Notes under the pieces: model-generated
Told to the model about the DNA's origin: nothing
Seen by the model: the letters and a program-made list of their open reading frames with translations, nothing else
Databases searched by the model: none
Made by a program: the position numbers and the translations under genes
DNA from: a bacterium
GTDB taxonomy: Bacteria > Actinomycetota > Acidimicrobiia > Acidimicrobiales > Bin134
Direction of reading: 5' to 3'
NCBI GenBank assembly: GCA_026709815.1
Contig: JAPOSH010000032.1
Span: forward strand, 1 to 33,178
Length of the DNA: 33,178 nt
Part shown: in pieces, positions 19,689 to 29,258 of the stretch
Layout: the number at the start of each line of letters is the position of its first letter
Position numbering within the stretch: position 1 is the first letter of the stretch

Positions 19689-20794
19689 GGCCGACCTGGA
19701 TCGATGTGGATTTGGGAGCCGTGGCCCATAACACCAGGCTGCTGGTCGAGCTGGTCCACCCCGCAGAGCTTTGCGCCGTGGTCAAAGCCGACGCCTACGG
19801 GCACGGCATGATCCCAGTGGCCCGAACCGCGGTGGAGGCCGGTGCTGCGGCCTGTGGGGTGGCCTTGGTGGACGAAGGCCGACAGCTGCGCGAAGGCGGC
19901 ATAGAGGCCCCCATCCTCTTGCTCTCCGAACCCCGCCCCTACGAGTTCGCCGAGGTGGTCGAGCACCGGCTCACCCCGACCGTTTACCAGGGTGCGGGCT
20001 TGGCCGCCGCCGCGGCCGCGGCCGCGGCCGCCGGCGTGCGGCTGCCGGTCCACCTCAAAGTCGACACCGGCATGGGCCGGGTCGGCGCCCCGGCGGCGGC
20101 GATGCTGCTCCTGGCTGATGCCGTCGCCGAGCGCGACACGCTGGACTTGGCCGGCGTGTGGACGCACTGCGCGGTGGCCGACGAGCCCGACAACCCGTTC
20201 ACCGACCACCAGATCCAGCAGTTCAACCAGTTACTGGCCCGGCTCCGAGTTGCGGGCCACCACGGCTTCTGCCGCCACCTGGCCAACTCGGCGGTGGCGA
20301 TGGCCCATCCGAGGGGCCGGTTCGACATGGTGCGCTGCGGGATCGCGCTCTACGGCATCGCTCCGTCACCGGCGCTGGCCGGCCGCCTGGCGCTCCAGCC
20401 GGCCATGACGGTTCGCACCGAGGTGGCCATGGTCAAGACCATCGCCGCGGGCACGCCGGTGTCCTACGGCCACCACTTCCACGCGCCTTGTGACACTGTG
20501 CTGGCCACCATTCCCATCGGCTACGCCGACGGCTGGGCCCGGCGGCTGGGAATCTGCGGCGGCGAAGTGCTGATCGGCGGTCGCCGGCGGCCCATCGCCG
20601 GAGTGGTGACGATGGACCAGACCATGGTGGACTGCGGCCCCGATCACCCCGTGGCCCCCGGCGACGAGGTGATCCTGCTCGGCCGGCAGGGCACCGAGGA
20701 GATCACCGCCGTCGAAATCGCCCAGCGTATCGACACCATCGCCTACGAAATCGTCTGCAAGTTCGGACGCCGCATGCCATTGCGCTTCACCTAG
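19685..20794 (+). CDS. alr: Alanine racemase
   Basis: RPTWIDVDLGAVAHNTRLLVEL... PLP-Lys motif CAVVKADAYGHG, VDTGMGRVG, IGYADGWARRLG, GVVTMDQTMVD; ATGA overlap with nnr. Confidence 0.95.
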   Translation: MRPTWIDVDLGAVAHNTRLLVELVHPAELCAVVKADAYGHGMIPVARTAVEAGAAACGVALVDEGRQLREGGIEAPILLLSEPRPYEFAEVVEHRLTPTVYQGAGLAAAAAAAAAAGVRLPVHLKVDTGMGRVGAPAAAMLLLADAVAERDTLDLAGVWTHCAVADEPDNPFTDHQIQQFNQLLARLRVAGHHGFCRHLANSAVAMAHPRGRFDMVRCGIALYGIAPSPALAGRLALQPAMTVRTEVAMVKTIAAGTPVSYGHHFHAPCDTVLATIPIGYADGWARRLGICGGEVLIGGRRRPIAGVVTMDQTMVDCGPDHPVAPGDEVILLGRQGTEEITAVEIAQRIDTIAYEIVCKFGRRMPLRFT

Positions 20795-21690
20795 TGGTTT
20801 GTCGCAGCTGGCGTCGCCACTGATCGGATGGCAGCTTCTACCGCGGCCGCGGCCATTAGCCGAACAAGCCCGATATCGGCCTTGACTGCGCCGGTGGCGG
20901 CCGCCACCAGCGCGTCCCCGTCGCTGTCGGTGTGAACCGGCAGCAGCGCCCGGGCCATCCCGCTGTGGCCGCTGCGAGCCACCCGGAAGCAGTCCGGCTT
21001 GTCAAGCGCGGCATTGGTGGCCACCACCCCGATGGTGGTGCTGGTGTGCGCTTCGCCGCCTTCGGGGCCGGCGAACGCATAGGCAGGCTGGTGCTCGTAG
21101 GCGCCATCGGCCAACGCCTGCTGCACGGCGCCGTTGTTGACCTCTCCCGCGGCGTTCACCGCCACCAGCGCCCCCACCAGCACATCGCCCACTTGGAGCA
21201 GGGCATTGCCCAAACCCCCCGCCTTGCGGCGCTCCGCCCCCCGCCACTTGTCCATGGTGGCCCCGGCGCCGGCGCCCACTCGCCCCAAAGCGCCGAGCGC
21301 GTCGGCGGCCGACCGGGCCGCGGCGTAGCCGGCGTCGGGGCCGGGACGCACTGAGCCGTCGCCCTCGGTGAGGTCGTAGAGCGAGATGCCCACCACGATG
21401 GGCACCCGGCCGCCCCTGGTCTCGAACCCGCGGTCCTGTTCCTCGCACCACCGCATCACCCCGTCGGCGGCGGCCAAACCGAAGGCCGAGCCTCCCGACA
21501 TCACCACCGCGTCCAGGCGGGTCACCGTGCGCTCCGGGGCCAGCAGGGCGAAATCCCGGGTAGCCGGCGCACCGCCCCGGATTTCCCCCGAGGCCGTGGT
21601 TCCCTCGGGAAACACCACCACCGTGCAACCGGTGCAGGCCTTCTCATCGGTCCAGTGCCCCACGAGCACGCCCCTGCCAGCGCCGAGCAT
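20791..21690 (-). CDS. P1 (DmpA/NylC-like) family peptidase/hydrolase
   Basis: VLVGHWTDEKACTGCTVVVFPEGTTASGEIRGGAPATRDF..., MSGGSAFGLAAADGVMRW, RVGAGAGATMDKW, HTSTTIGVVATNA (candidate nucleophile Thr region). Confidence 0.88.
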   Translation of the reverse strand: MLGAGRGVLVGHWTDEKACTGCTVVVFPEGTTASGEIRGGAPATRDFALLAPERTVTRLDAVVMSGGSAFGLAAADGVMRWCEEQDRGFETRGGRVPIVVGISLYDLTEGDGSVRPGPDAGYAAARSAADALGALGRVGAGAGATMDKWRGAERRKAGGLGNALLQVGDVLVGALVAVNAAGEVNNGAVQQALADGAYEHQPAYAFAGPEGGEAHTSTTIGVVATNAALDKPDCFRVARSGHSGMARALLPVHTDSDGDALVAAATGAVKADIGLVRLMAAAAVEAAIRSVATPAATNH

Positions 21691-21738
21691 CACCGCCGAC
21701 AGTACCGCATGCCTCCGCCAATAGCGGGCAATCTCACC

Positions 21739-21776
21739 TTAGACCCATCCGGTCGGTGGCGTATTCTTTACTTGTG
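21739..21776 (+). promoter_or_regulatory. Candidate promoter giving a leaderless UDG mRNA
   Basis: TTAGAC (21739-21744), 17-bp spacer, TATTCT (21762-21767), then 6 nt to GTG 21774. Confidence 0.45.
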
Positions 21777-22337
21777 AGCTTGACGCTGGACGAGGTGGCT
21801 GCCGATGCCGCTCACTGCACCCAGTGCGGGCTGGCCCGGGGCCGAACTCAGGTGGTGTTCGGCATGGGAGATCCCGATGCCCATCTCATGTTTGTCGGCG
21901 AGGGCCCCGGCGCCGAGGAAGACAGGCAGGGCCTTCCGTTCGTGGGCCGCTCCGGGAAGCTCCTCGACCGGCTCATGGCCCAGGAGATAGGACTGACCCG
22001 CGACCAGTGCTACATCGCCAACGTGGTCAAGTGCCGTCCCCCCGACAATCGGGACCCCACGCCCGACGAGGTGGCCGCCTGCCGCCCATGGCTCGAGCGG
22101 CAACTCGCCTTGATCGCCCCCCGCGTCATCGTCACCCTGGGCAATTTCTCCTCCAAACTGCTGCTGGACACCAAGACCGGGATCACCAAACTGCGGGGCC
22201 AGAGCTACCCGATGGCCGGCACCGACGCGGTGATCATCCCCACCTACCACCCGGCGGCGGTGCTGCGCGGCGGCGCCCTTCAAGAGGCCCAGATGCGCTC
22301 CGACCTGGTCCGAGCCCGAATGGCCATAGCCCGGTGA
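21774..22337 (+). CDS. Uracil-DNA glycosylase, family 4-type (Fe-S)
   Basis: [54 protein letters not shown] (cluster Cys), [11 protein letters not shown]. Confidence 0.92.
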   Translation: MSLTLDEVAADAAHCTQCGLARGRTQVVFGMGDPDAHLMFVGEGPGAEEDRQGLPFVGRSGKLLDRLMAQEIGLTRDQCYIANVVKCRPPDNRDPTPDEVAACRPWLERQLALIAPRVIVTLGNFSSKLLLDTKTGITKLRGQSYPMAGTDAVIIPTYHPAAVLRGGALQEAQMRSDLVRARMAIAR

Positions 22338-22440
22338 TCCAGGGCCGAGCCCGAATGGCTGTCTCCCGATGATCCAGGGCCGAGCCCGAATGGCTGTCTC
22401 CCGATGATCCAGGGCCGAGCCCGAATGGCTGTCTCCCGAT
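22336..22440 (+). repeat. Three perfect 35-bp tandem repeats at the UDG-tsaE junction
   Basis: GATCCAGGGCCGAGCCCGAATGGCTGTCTCCCGAT at 22336-22370, 22371-22405 and 22406-22440, with degenerate partial units on both sides (UDG 3' end; GATCCAGGCCCGAACCCG 22441-22458). Confidence 0.98.
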
Positions 22441-22942
22441 GATCCAGGCCCGAACCCGCTCTGCCGATGACACCCGAGCGTTGGCCGCCAGCCTGGCCAA
22501 CCTCGCTCAGCCTGGCGACCTGCTGCTGCTGGTGGGCGACTTGGGTGCGGGCAAAACAACCTTCACCCAGGGATTCGCCGCCGGCTTGGGCATAAGCGGG
22601 CCGGTCACCAGCCCCACCTTCACCCTGGCCCGGGAATACCGGGGCCGACTGCTCTTGCACCACCTCGACGTCTTCCGTCTCGACCAGCTGTCTGAAGTGC
22701 TCGACTTGGGCCTGCCCGAACTGCTCGACAGCAGCGGGGTCATCCTCATCGAGTGGGGCGACGCCATCCGCCAGACCTTGCCCAACGACCACCTCGAGGT
22801 GGCGCTGACCTTCATCGACGGTCGGCCCAGCCCCCCGGATGAGCGGCTCGTGGCACTGACCCCGATGGGATCCCGATGGCAGGCCCGAGCCGGTGATTTG
22901 GTCACCGCAGCCGAGCCATGGCAGGAGGTTCCACCGCAATGA
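22439..22942 (+). CDS. tsaE: tRNA t6A biosynthesis ATPase TsaE
   Basis: Walker A VGDLGAGKTTFTQGFAAGLG, SPTFTLAREYRGRLLLHHLDVFRL, ILIEWGD. Confidence 0.95.
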   Translation: MIQARTRSADDTRALAASLANLAQPGDLLLLVGDLGAGKTTFTQGFAAGLGISGPVTSPTFTLAREYRGRLLLHHLDVFRLDQLSEVLDLGLPELLDSSGVILIEWGDAIRQTLPNDHLEVALTFIDGRPSPPDERLVALTPMGSRWQARAGDLVTAAEPWQEVPPQ

Positions 22943-22985
22943 GCAGCCGCACCCCAGCGACTCGGCAATGGCGAAAGAACTCGCC

Positions 22986-23675
22986 GTGTTGATCTTGGGC
23001 ATCGAATCGGCCACTCAGCAAGTGGGATGCGCCCTCGGCGGGCACGAAGGGGTGCTGGCCTCGGCCCACAGCGCCCGGGGCCGCCGCCACGCCGAGACCA
23101 TCGCTCCCCAAATCCAGTTCATCACCCGCCAGGCTCGGGTGGAGCTGCGAGACGTGGGGTGCGTGGCCGTGGATCTCGGACCGGGCCTCTATACCGGCCT
23201 GCGGGTGGGCATATCCAGCGCCATGGCCATGGCCTACGCCTTGGGGGTGCCCATGATCGGCGTGCCCAGCCTCGACCTGCTGGCCTTCGCCGTGCGCCAC
23301 GCCCGCCGGGTGATCGTGGCCGCAGTCGACGCCCGGCGAAACGAGCTGTTCTACGCCTTCTACCGCCAAGTGCCCGGCGGGGTTCAGCGGGTGTCGGACG
23401 CACAAGTAGGCACTCCCGACGACCTCGCCTCCGAGCTGTGGGCCACCAGCGAAGAGGTGCTGCTGGTGGGCGACGGCGCCCGACGCTACAGCGAGGTGTT
23501 CGAGCGGCGGCAAAAGACCGAGATCGCCGAGCAGGATCTGGCCTACCCCTCGGCCGCCTCGCTGGTCCAGCTCGCCCATGCCCGGGCGCTGCGCGAAGAG
23601 TTCGTGCCGCCGTGGGAGCTGAAGCCCTTGTACCTTCGAGTGCCCGACGCTGACATCAACTGGAACACCCGATGA
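22986..23675 (+). CDS. tsaB: tRNA t6A biosynthesis protein TsaB
   Basis: (M)LILGIESATQQVGCALGGHEG... VAVDLGPGLYTGLRVGISSAMAMAYALGVPMIGVPSLD; GTG 22986 gives the canonical N-terminus, ATG 22968 is the alternative. Confidence 0.92.
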   Translation: MLILGIESATQQVGCALGGHEGVLASAHSARGRRHAETIAPQIQFITRQARVELRDVGCVAVDLGPGLYTGLRVGISSAMAMAYALGVPMIGVPSLDLLAFAVRHARRVIVAAVDARRNELFYAFYRQVPGGVQRVSDAQVGTPDDLASELWATSEEVLLVGDGARRYSEVFERRQKTEIAEQDLAYPSAASLVQLAHARALREEFVPPWELKPLYLRVPDADINWNTR

Positions 23676-24166
23676 TCGTTGCCATGAACCCTGAGCACCT
23701 GCACGAGTACATGCGCATCGACTCCCAGTGCCATCCGATCCCCTGGCCCAGAAAATCCTACGAGTCGGAACTGTCCCGCGCCGAGGACCGCCTCTATCTG
23801 CTCTATGTGCTTGCTCACCCCCGTCGAATCGTTGGCTACGCCGGGGTGGCCTTCGAGACCGAGGAAGCCCACATCACGACCGTCACGGTGGCCCCCGGCT
23901 GGCGGGGCCAGGGTGTCGGCGCTCGGCTGTTCCTGGCCCTGGCGCTGGCCGCTCGCCGACGGAATACGAGCTTGTATTTGGAAGTGGCCGCCGACAACCC
24001 CTCCGCCCAATCCCTGTACCGGCGCTTCGGACTGGCCCCAGTGGGCATTCAACGCGGGTACTACGCCAACATGGCCGACGCCCTGATCATGCGAGCCGAC
24101 AACATCCATCAGCCCGACTTCGCCCACCGCCTCGTCAAGATCGCAGGAGAACTGGACTGCACATGA
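23672..24166 (+). CDS. rimI: Ribosomal protein S18-alanine N-acetyltransferase (GNAT)
   Basis: GNAT motif VTVAPGWRGQGVGARLFLAL, LEVAADNPSAQSLYRRFGLAPVGIQRGYY; located between tsaB and tsaD. Confidence 0.92.
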   Translation: MIVAMNPEHLHEYMRIDSQCHPIPWPRKSYESELSRAEDRLYLLYVLAHPRRIVGYAGVAFETEEAHITTVTVAPGWRGQGVGARLFLALALAARRRNTSLYLEVAADNPSAQSLYRRFGLAPVGIQRGYYANMADALIMRADNIHQPDFAHRLVKIAGELDCT

Positions 24167-25224
24167 CCGCCCCCGACCCCGCCGCCGATGCCGCCGCGCC
24201 AGCCCCCGCCATTGTGCTGGGCATCGAGACCTCCTTCGACGAGACCGCCGCCGCGGTGAACTCCGGCCCGACCGACGATCTCTCTTCGGTGGTCAGCAGC
24301 CAGGTGGATCTTCACGCCCGCTACGGCGGCGTGGTGCCGGAGATCGCCAGCCGGGCCCACGTGGAGCTGCTCACCCCGGTGGTGGCCCAGGCCGTGGTCG
24401 AAGCCGGGCTCAGCAACCACGACGTGGAAGCGGTGGCCGCCACCGCCGGCCCCGGCCTGATCGGCGCCCTTTTGGTGGGGGTCAGCGCGGCCAAGTCCCT
24501 GGCGCTGGTCTGGGATGTTCCCTTCGTGGCGGTGAACCACCTCGAGGCCCATCTGTACTCCTCGTTCTTGGAGGAACCCGATTTGGATCTGCCGGTGGTG
24601 GTGCTGCTGGTGTCCGGCGGTCATACCCTGTTGGTGCTGATGGAGGAGTTCGGCCGGTACCGCCTCATCGGCCAGACGCTGGACGATGCCGCCGGCGAGG
24701 CGTTCGACAAGGTGGCCCGCTTCATGGACTTGGGCTATCCCGGCGGGCCGATCATCGACCGCCTGGCCATGGACGGCGACCCCCAAGCCGTTGCCTTTCC
24801 CCGACCCATGCGCGACCAGGGCTACGACTTCTCCTTCAGCGGCCTCAAGACCGCCGTGGTCAACCACGTGCGGAACAACCCCGGCCTCGACGCCGCCGAC
24901 GTGGCGGCCTCTTTCCAGGAGGCAGTGGTGGACGTGCTGATCCACAAGGCCCGCAAAGCGGCCGAGACGCACCGCGCCAAGGGCCTGTGCTTGGCCGGCG
25001 GCGTGGCGGCCAACTCCTCGCTGCGGGAACGCATGCTCGATGTCTGCACCGCCGCCGGAATCAGCGGGTTTCTGCCCAGCCGGGCCATGTGTACCGACAA
25101 TGCCGCCATGGTGGCCGCCGCCGGATGGCAGCGGCTCCAACTCGACGGCCCCTCGCCCCTCGACGCCGGCGCCGACCCCAACCTTGCTCTGCCTTTCCTC
25201 GCCGGCGCCGAACCGGCAGTCTGA
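24163..25224 (+). CDS. tsaD: tRNA N6-adenosine threonylcarbamoyltransferase TsaD
   Basis: LGIETSFDETAAAV, SSQVDLHARYGGVVPEIASRAHVE, NHLEAHLYS, LLVSGGHTLLV, DDAAGEAFDKVAR, FSFSGLKTAV. Confidence 0.97.
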   Translation: MTAPDPAADAAAPAPAIVLGIETSFDETAAAVNSGPTDDLSSVVSSQVDLHARYGGVVPEIASRAHVELLTPVVAQAVVEAGLSNHDVEAVAATAGPGLIGALLVGVSAAKSLALVWDVPFVAVNHLEAHLYSSFLEEPDLDLPVVVLLVSGGHTLLVLMEEFGRYRLIGQTLDDAAGEAFDKVARFMDLGYPGGPIIDRLAMDGDPQAVAFPRPMRDQGYDFSFSGLKTAVVNHVRNNPGLDAADVAASFQEAVVDVLIHKARKAAETHRAKGLCLAGGVAANSSLRERMLDVCTAAGISGFLPSRAMCTDNAAMVAAAGWQRLQLDGPSPLDAGADPNLALPFLAGAEPAV

Positions 25225-25225
25225 A

Positions 25226-25255
25226 TTGGCCTCGGGCCGAACCGCGCCCTACGCT
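25226..25255 (+). promoter_or_regulatory. Candidate groESL promoter
   Basis: TTGGCC (25226-25231), 18-bp spacer, TACGCT (25250-25255), abutting the CIRCE element. Confidence 0.6.
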
Positions 25256-25281
25256 TAGCACTCTCCTATTGAGAGTGCTAA
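25255..25281 (+). promoter_or_regulatory. CIRCE element (HrcA operator)
   Basis: TTAGCACTC-N9-GAGTGCTAA, exact match to the consensus, 45 nt upstream of groES. Confidence 0.97.
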
Positions 25282-25326
25282 AACTCACATCAACCAACTA
25301 TTTGAACCAACCTTTTGGAGGCCAAG

Positions 25327-27269
<1,943 letters not shown>

Positions 27270-27302
27270 CCGCGGGGCCGCATCAAAAACCAAACCACAC
27301 TT

Positions 27303-27341
27303 CTGGGGGCCGCCCTCGCAGCCAAGCGGGGCGGCCCCCAG
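27303..27341 (+). terminator. Strong hairpin terminator candidate after groEL
   Basis: CTGGGGGCCGCCC - 13-nt loop - GGGCGGCCCCCAG, perfect 13-bp stem; no U-tract follows. Confidence 0.7.
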
Positions 27342-27448
27342 TGCATTTCCGGCCCGAGGCCATCGCCGGCGGTCCGGGGGCGGCGAACTTGCGACCCCAA
27401 GTGATGTGTGCCAGCATGTGCTGGGCGGAGCATGGAGAATGGTAAGCC

Positions 27449-29167
27449 ATGTTCGTTCGCCCTACCCGTAAAGCCACGCTTTCTTGCAAACGCCCTTGGC
27501 CGGTCGCGCTGCTCGTGGCGCTGGTGGTTTTTGCATCAACCACGGCCACCGGATCGGCGCAGACCGTTGCCGACATTGAGTTGCGTGACAACCTGATCGC
27601 CGACCAGGCGAACCTGTTGAATGCTTATCGCTGCCTGTTCGACGAGGACACCGAGATCGTCCCCGGAGGCTGCAACGGCCGATCCCCAGCCGGGCCGAGA
27701 GCGGTGCCAGACCCATTCACCGGCACCCCGACACAACAAGGCCTGACGACTCGCGACCAACTCGTGGCCGACCAAGAAGCGCTTCTGAACGACTACCGCT
27801 GCCTGTTCGACGTGGACACCGAGATCGTGCCCGGAGGCTGCAAGGACGGCACCCCGGCCAACCCGAACGCGGTGCCTGCGCCCGCGCCTGCGCCCACCCC
27901 GACCCCGCAGCCTTTGAAGCTGTCACCGCCGCGCAACCTGTCGTTCGAGTGCAGCACCACTGAGCGTGCGGCCATTATTCCCACGGCGGTGCTTCTTTGG
28001 GATGCGCCGGAATCGGGGACGCCGGCCTCCTATGCGGTGAACGTTGAAGAGTTGGGCACCGCTGAGTATCACAGCGAGAGCATCGCCTATCCCAGCACTG
28101 AGTACGCGTTCGAAGCAGAACACGCCAGACGCTACAAAGCCACCGTGCATGCCCGCGGCGCGCAAGCAGACAGTGAAGTCGCAACGGTTACCTCCAACTT
28201 GTGCCCCGACCCTCCCGCATGGCTGGCTTCACTGGGATCGATTGCGCTCCCGGCGCTGCCCGCTGTATCACCTCAACCGCGAACTGCAACTCCGTTTTCA
28301 GACGGAAGCCTTGACCGGCCACATCAGGACCCTGTGCGTGAAGAACTTCCGGGTGAGCAAATTTCTCGTGAAGCCCAGCCCCGTGAAGAGCAGCCGATGC
28401 CTCTCCCGCCGGTGGTGAGCGTTGCGGCTGGGGCCCAGGTAGTCGAGGGCGGTCGTGCGGTGTTCACTTTGACCGCCAGCCCGCCGCCTTCGGCAGCTTT
28501 GAACGTCAGTGTGGTTGTTGCCGCATCGGGTGATTTCGGTGTGAGCACTGGCACTCAGACGGTGACGATCCCTGTTGCGGGCACCGCCACTTTGGCGCTG
28601 GCCACCACCGACGACGCGGCGGACGAGCCCAACGGTTCAGTCACTGCGACGGTGAACGCCGGGAACGGCTACACAAGATCTGCAACCGATCACACGGCCA
28701 CCGTTACGGTGGCCGACAACGATGCTGCGACGCCGCCGCCGACTCCCACGCCGACCCCGACTCCCACTCCCACTCCGACGGCTACTCCGAGCCAACAGGA
28801 TACGCAGTCCAAGAGTCTGCCGGTTGCGTCGGTGGTTGCGGATTCTGCCATGGTGACTGAGGGTCAAAATGTGAGCTTCACCGTGTCGTTGCATCCTGCA
28901 CCAAACTCAGACATAACTGTGTACTTTGAATGGGCGGTTACAAACTGTGCGGACAGGTTTGGGTTCACAAGCTCTGATGACCCCTACAAATTTGGTGACG
29001 GCGTCGTTGTCGGTCAGTCCGGCTCGGCGAAGACATGGCTGTATTCTGCTGATGACGAAGAAACGAACGGGGGTTGCGTAGTCGTAGCGACGCTTGAGCC
29101 AGATCCGCCATACACCGTCGACACTTCCCGCAACAGTGCCACTGTCACCGTGAACGATCCGCCTTAG
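27449..29167 (+). CDS. Predicted secreted multidomain protein: signal peptide, two 31-aa Cys motifs, FN3-like region, Calx-beta-like repeats, Thr-Pro linker
   Basis: Hydrophobic N-terminus (PVALLVALVVFASTTATGSAQ); duplicated RDxLxADQxxLLNxYRCLFDxDTEIVPGGC; VVSVAAGAQVVEGGRAVFTLTASPPP...DHTATVTVADND; PTPTPTPTPTPTPTATP linker. Confidence 0.8.
   Translation: MFVRPTRKATLSCKRPWPVALLVALVVFASTTATGSAQTVADIELRDNLIADQANLLNAYRCLFDEDTEIVPGGCNGRSPAGPRAVPDPFTGTPTQQGLTTRDQLVADQEALLNDYRCLFDVDTEIVPGGCKDGTPANPNAVPAPAPAPTPTPQPLKLSPPRNLSFECSTTERAAIIPTAVLLWDAPESGTPASYAVNVEELGTAEYHSESIAYPSTEYAFEAEHARRYKATVHARGAQADSEVATVTSNLCPDPPAWLASLGSIALPALPAVSPQPRTATPFSDGSLDRPHQDPVREELPGEQISREAQPREEQPMPLPPVVSVAAGAQVVEGGRAVFTLTASPPPSAALNVSVVVAASGDFGVSTGTQTVTIPVAGTATLALATTDDAADEPNGSVTATVNAGNGYTRSATDHTATVTVADNDAATPPPTPTPTPTPTPTPTATPSQQDTQSKSLPVASVVADSAMVTEGQNVSFTVSLHPAPNSDITVYFEWAVTNCADRFGFTSSDDPYKFGDGVVVGQSGSAKTWLYSADDEETNGGCVVVATLEPDPPYTVDTSRNSATVTVNDPP
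27581..27841 (+). repeat. Two copies of a 31-codon motif (27581-27673 and 27749-27841) in the secreted protein
   Basis: LRDNLIADQANLLNAYRCLFDEDTEIVPGGC and TRDQLVADQEALLNDYRCLFDVDTEIVPGGC, 24 of 31 positions identical by eye. Confidence 0.9.
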
Positions 29168-29198
29168 TGGCTGTTGATCACCGGAGATAACGCCCATG

Positions 29199-29218
29199 CC
29201 CTGATGACAGGCTCAGGG
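29199..29218 (+). other. Small hairpin between the secreted-protein gene and the guaB3-type gene
   Basis: CCCTGA-TGACAGGC-TCAGGG, perfect 6-bp stem and 8-nt loop; no clear U-tract, so terminator function is uncertain. Confidence 0.45.
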
Positions 29219-29258
29219 GTTATATCATGGTCGGTTTCCAAGCTGAAGGGGCATTGTG

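Noticed and set aside
20001-20036. GCC/GCG run in alr as a functional microsatellite
   Set aside because: Encodes a short poly-alanine helix segment; expected low complexity in GC-rich coding DNA and no sign of frame variation.
22336-22440. 35-bp repeats as a CRISPR array
   Set aside because: Units are directly adjacent with no spacers, and there are no cas genes; it is a plain tandem repeat.
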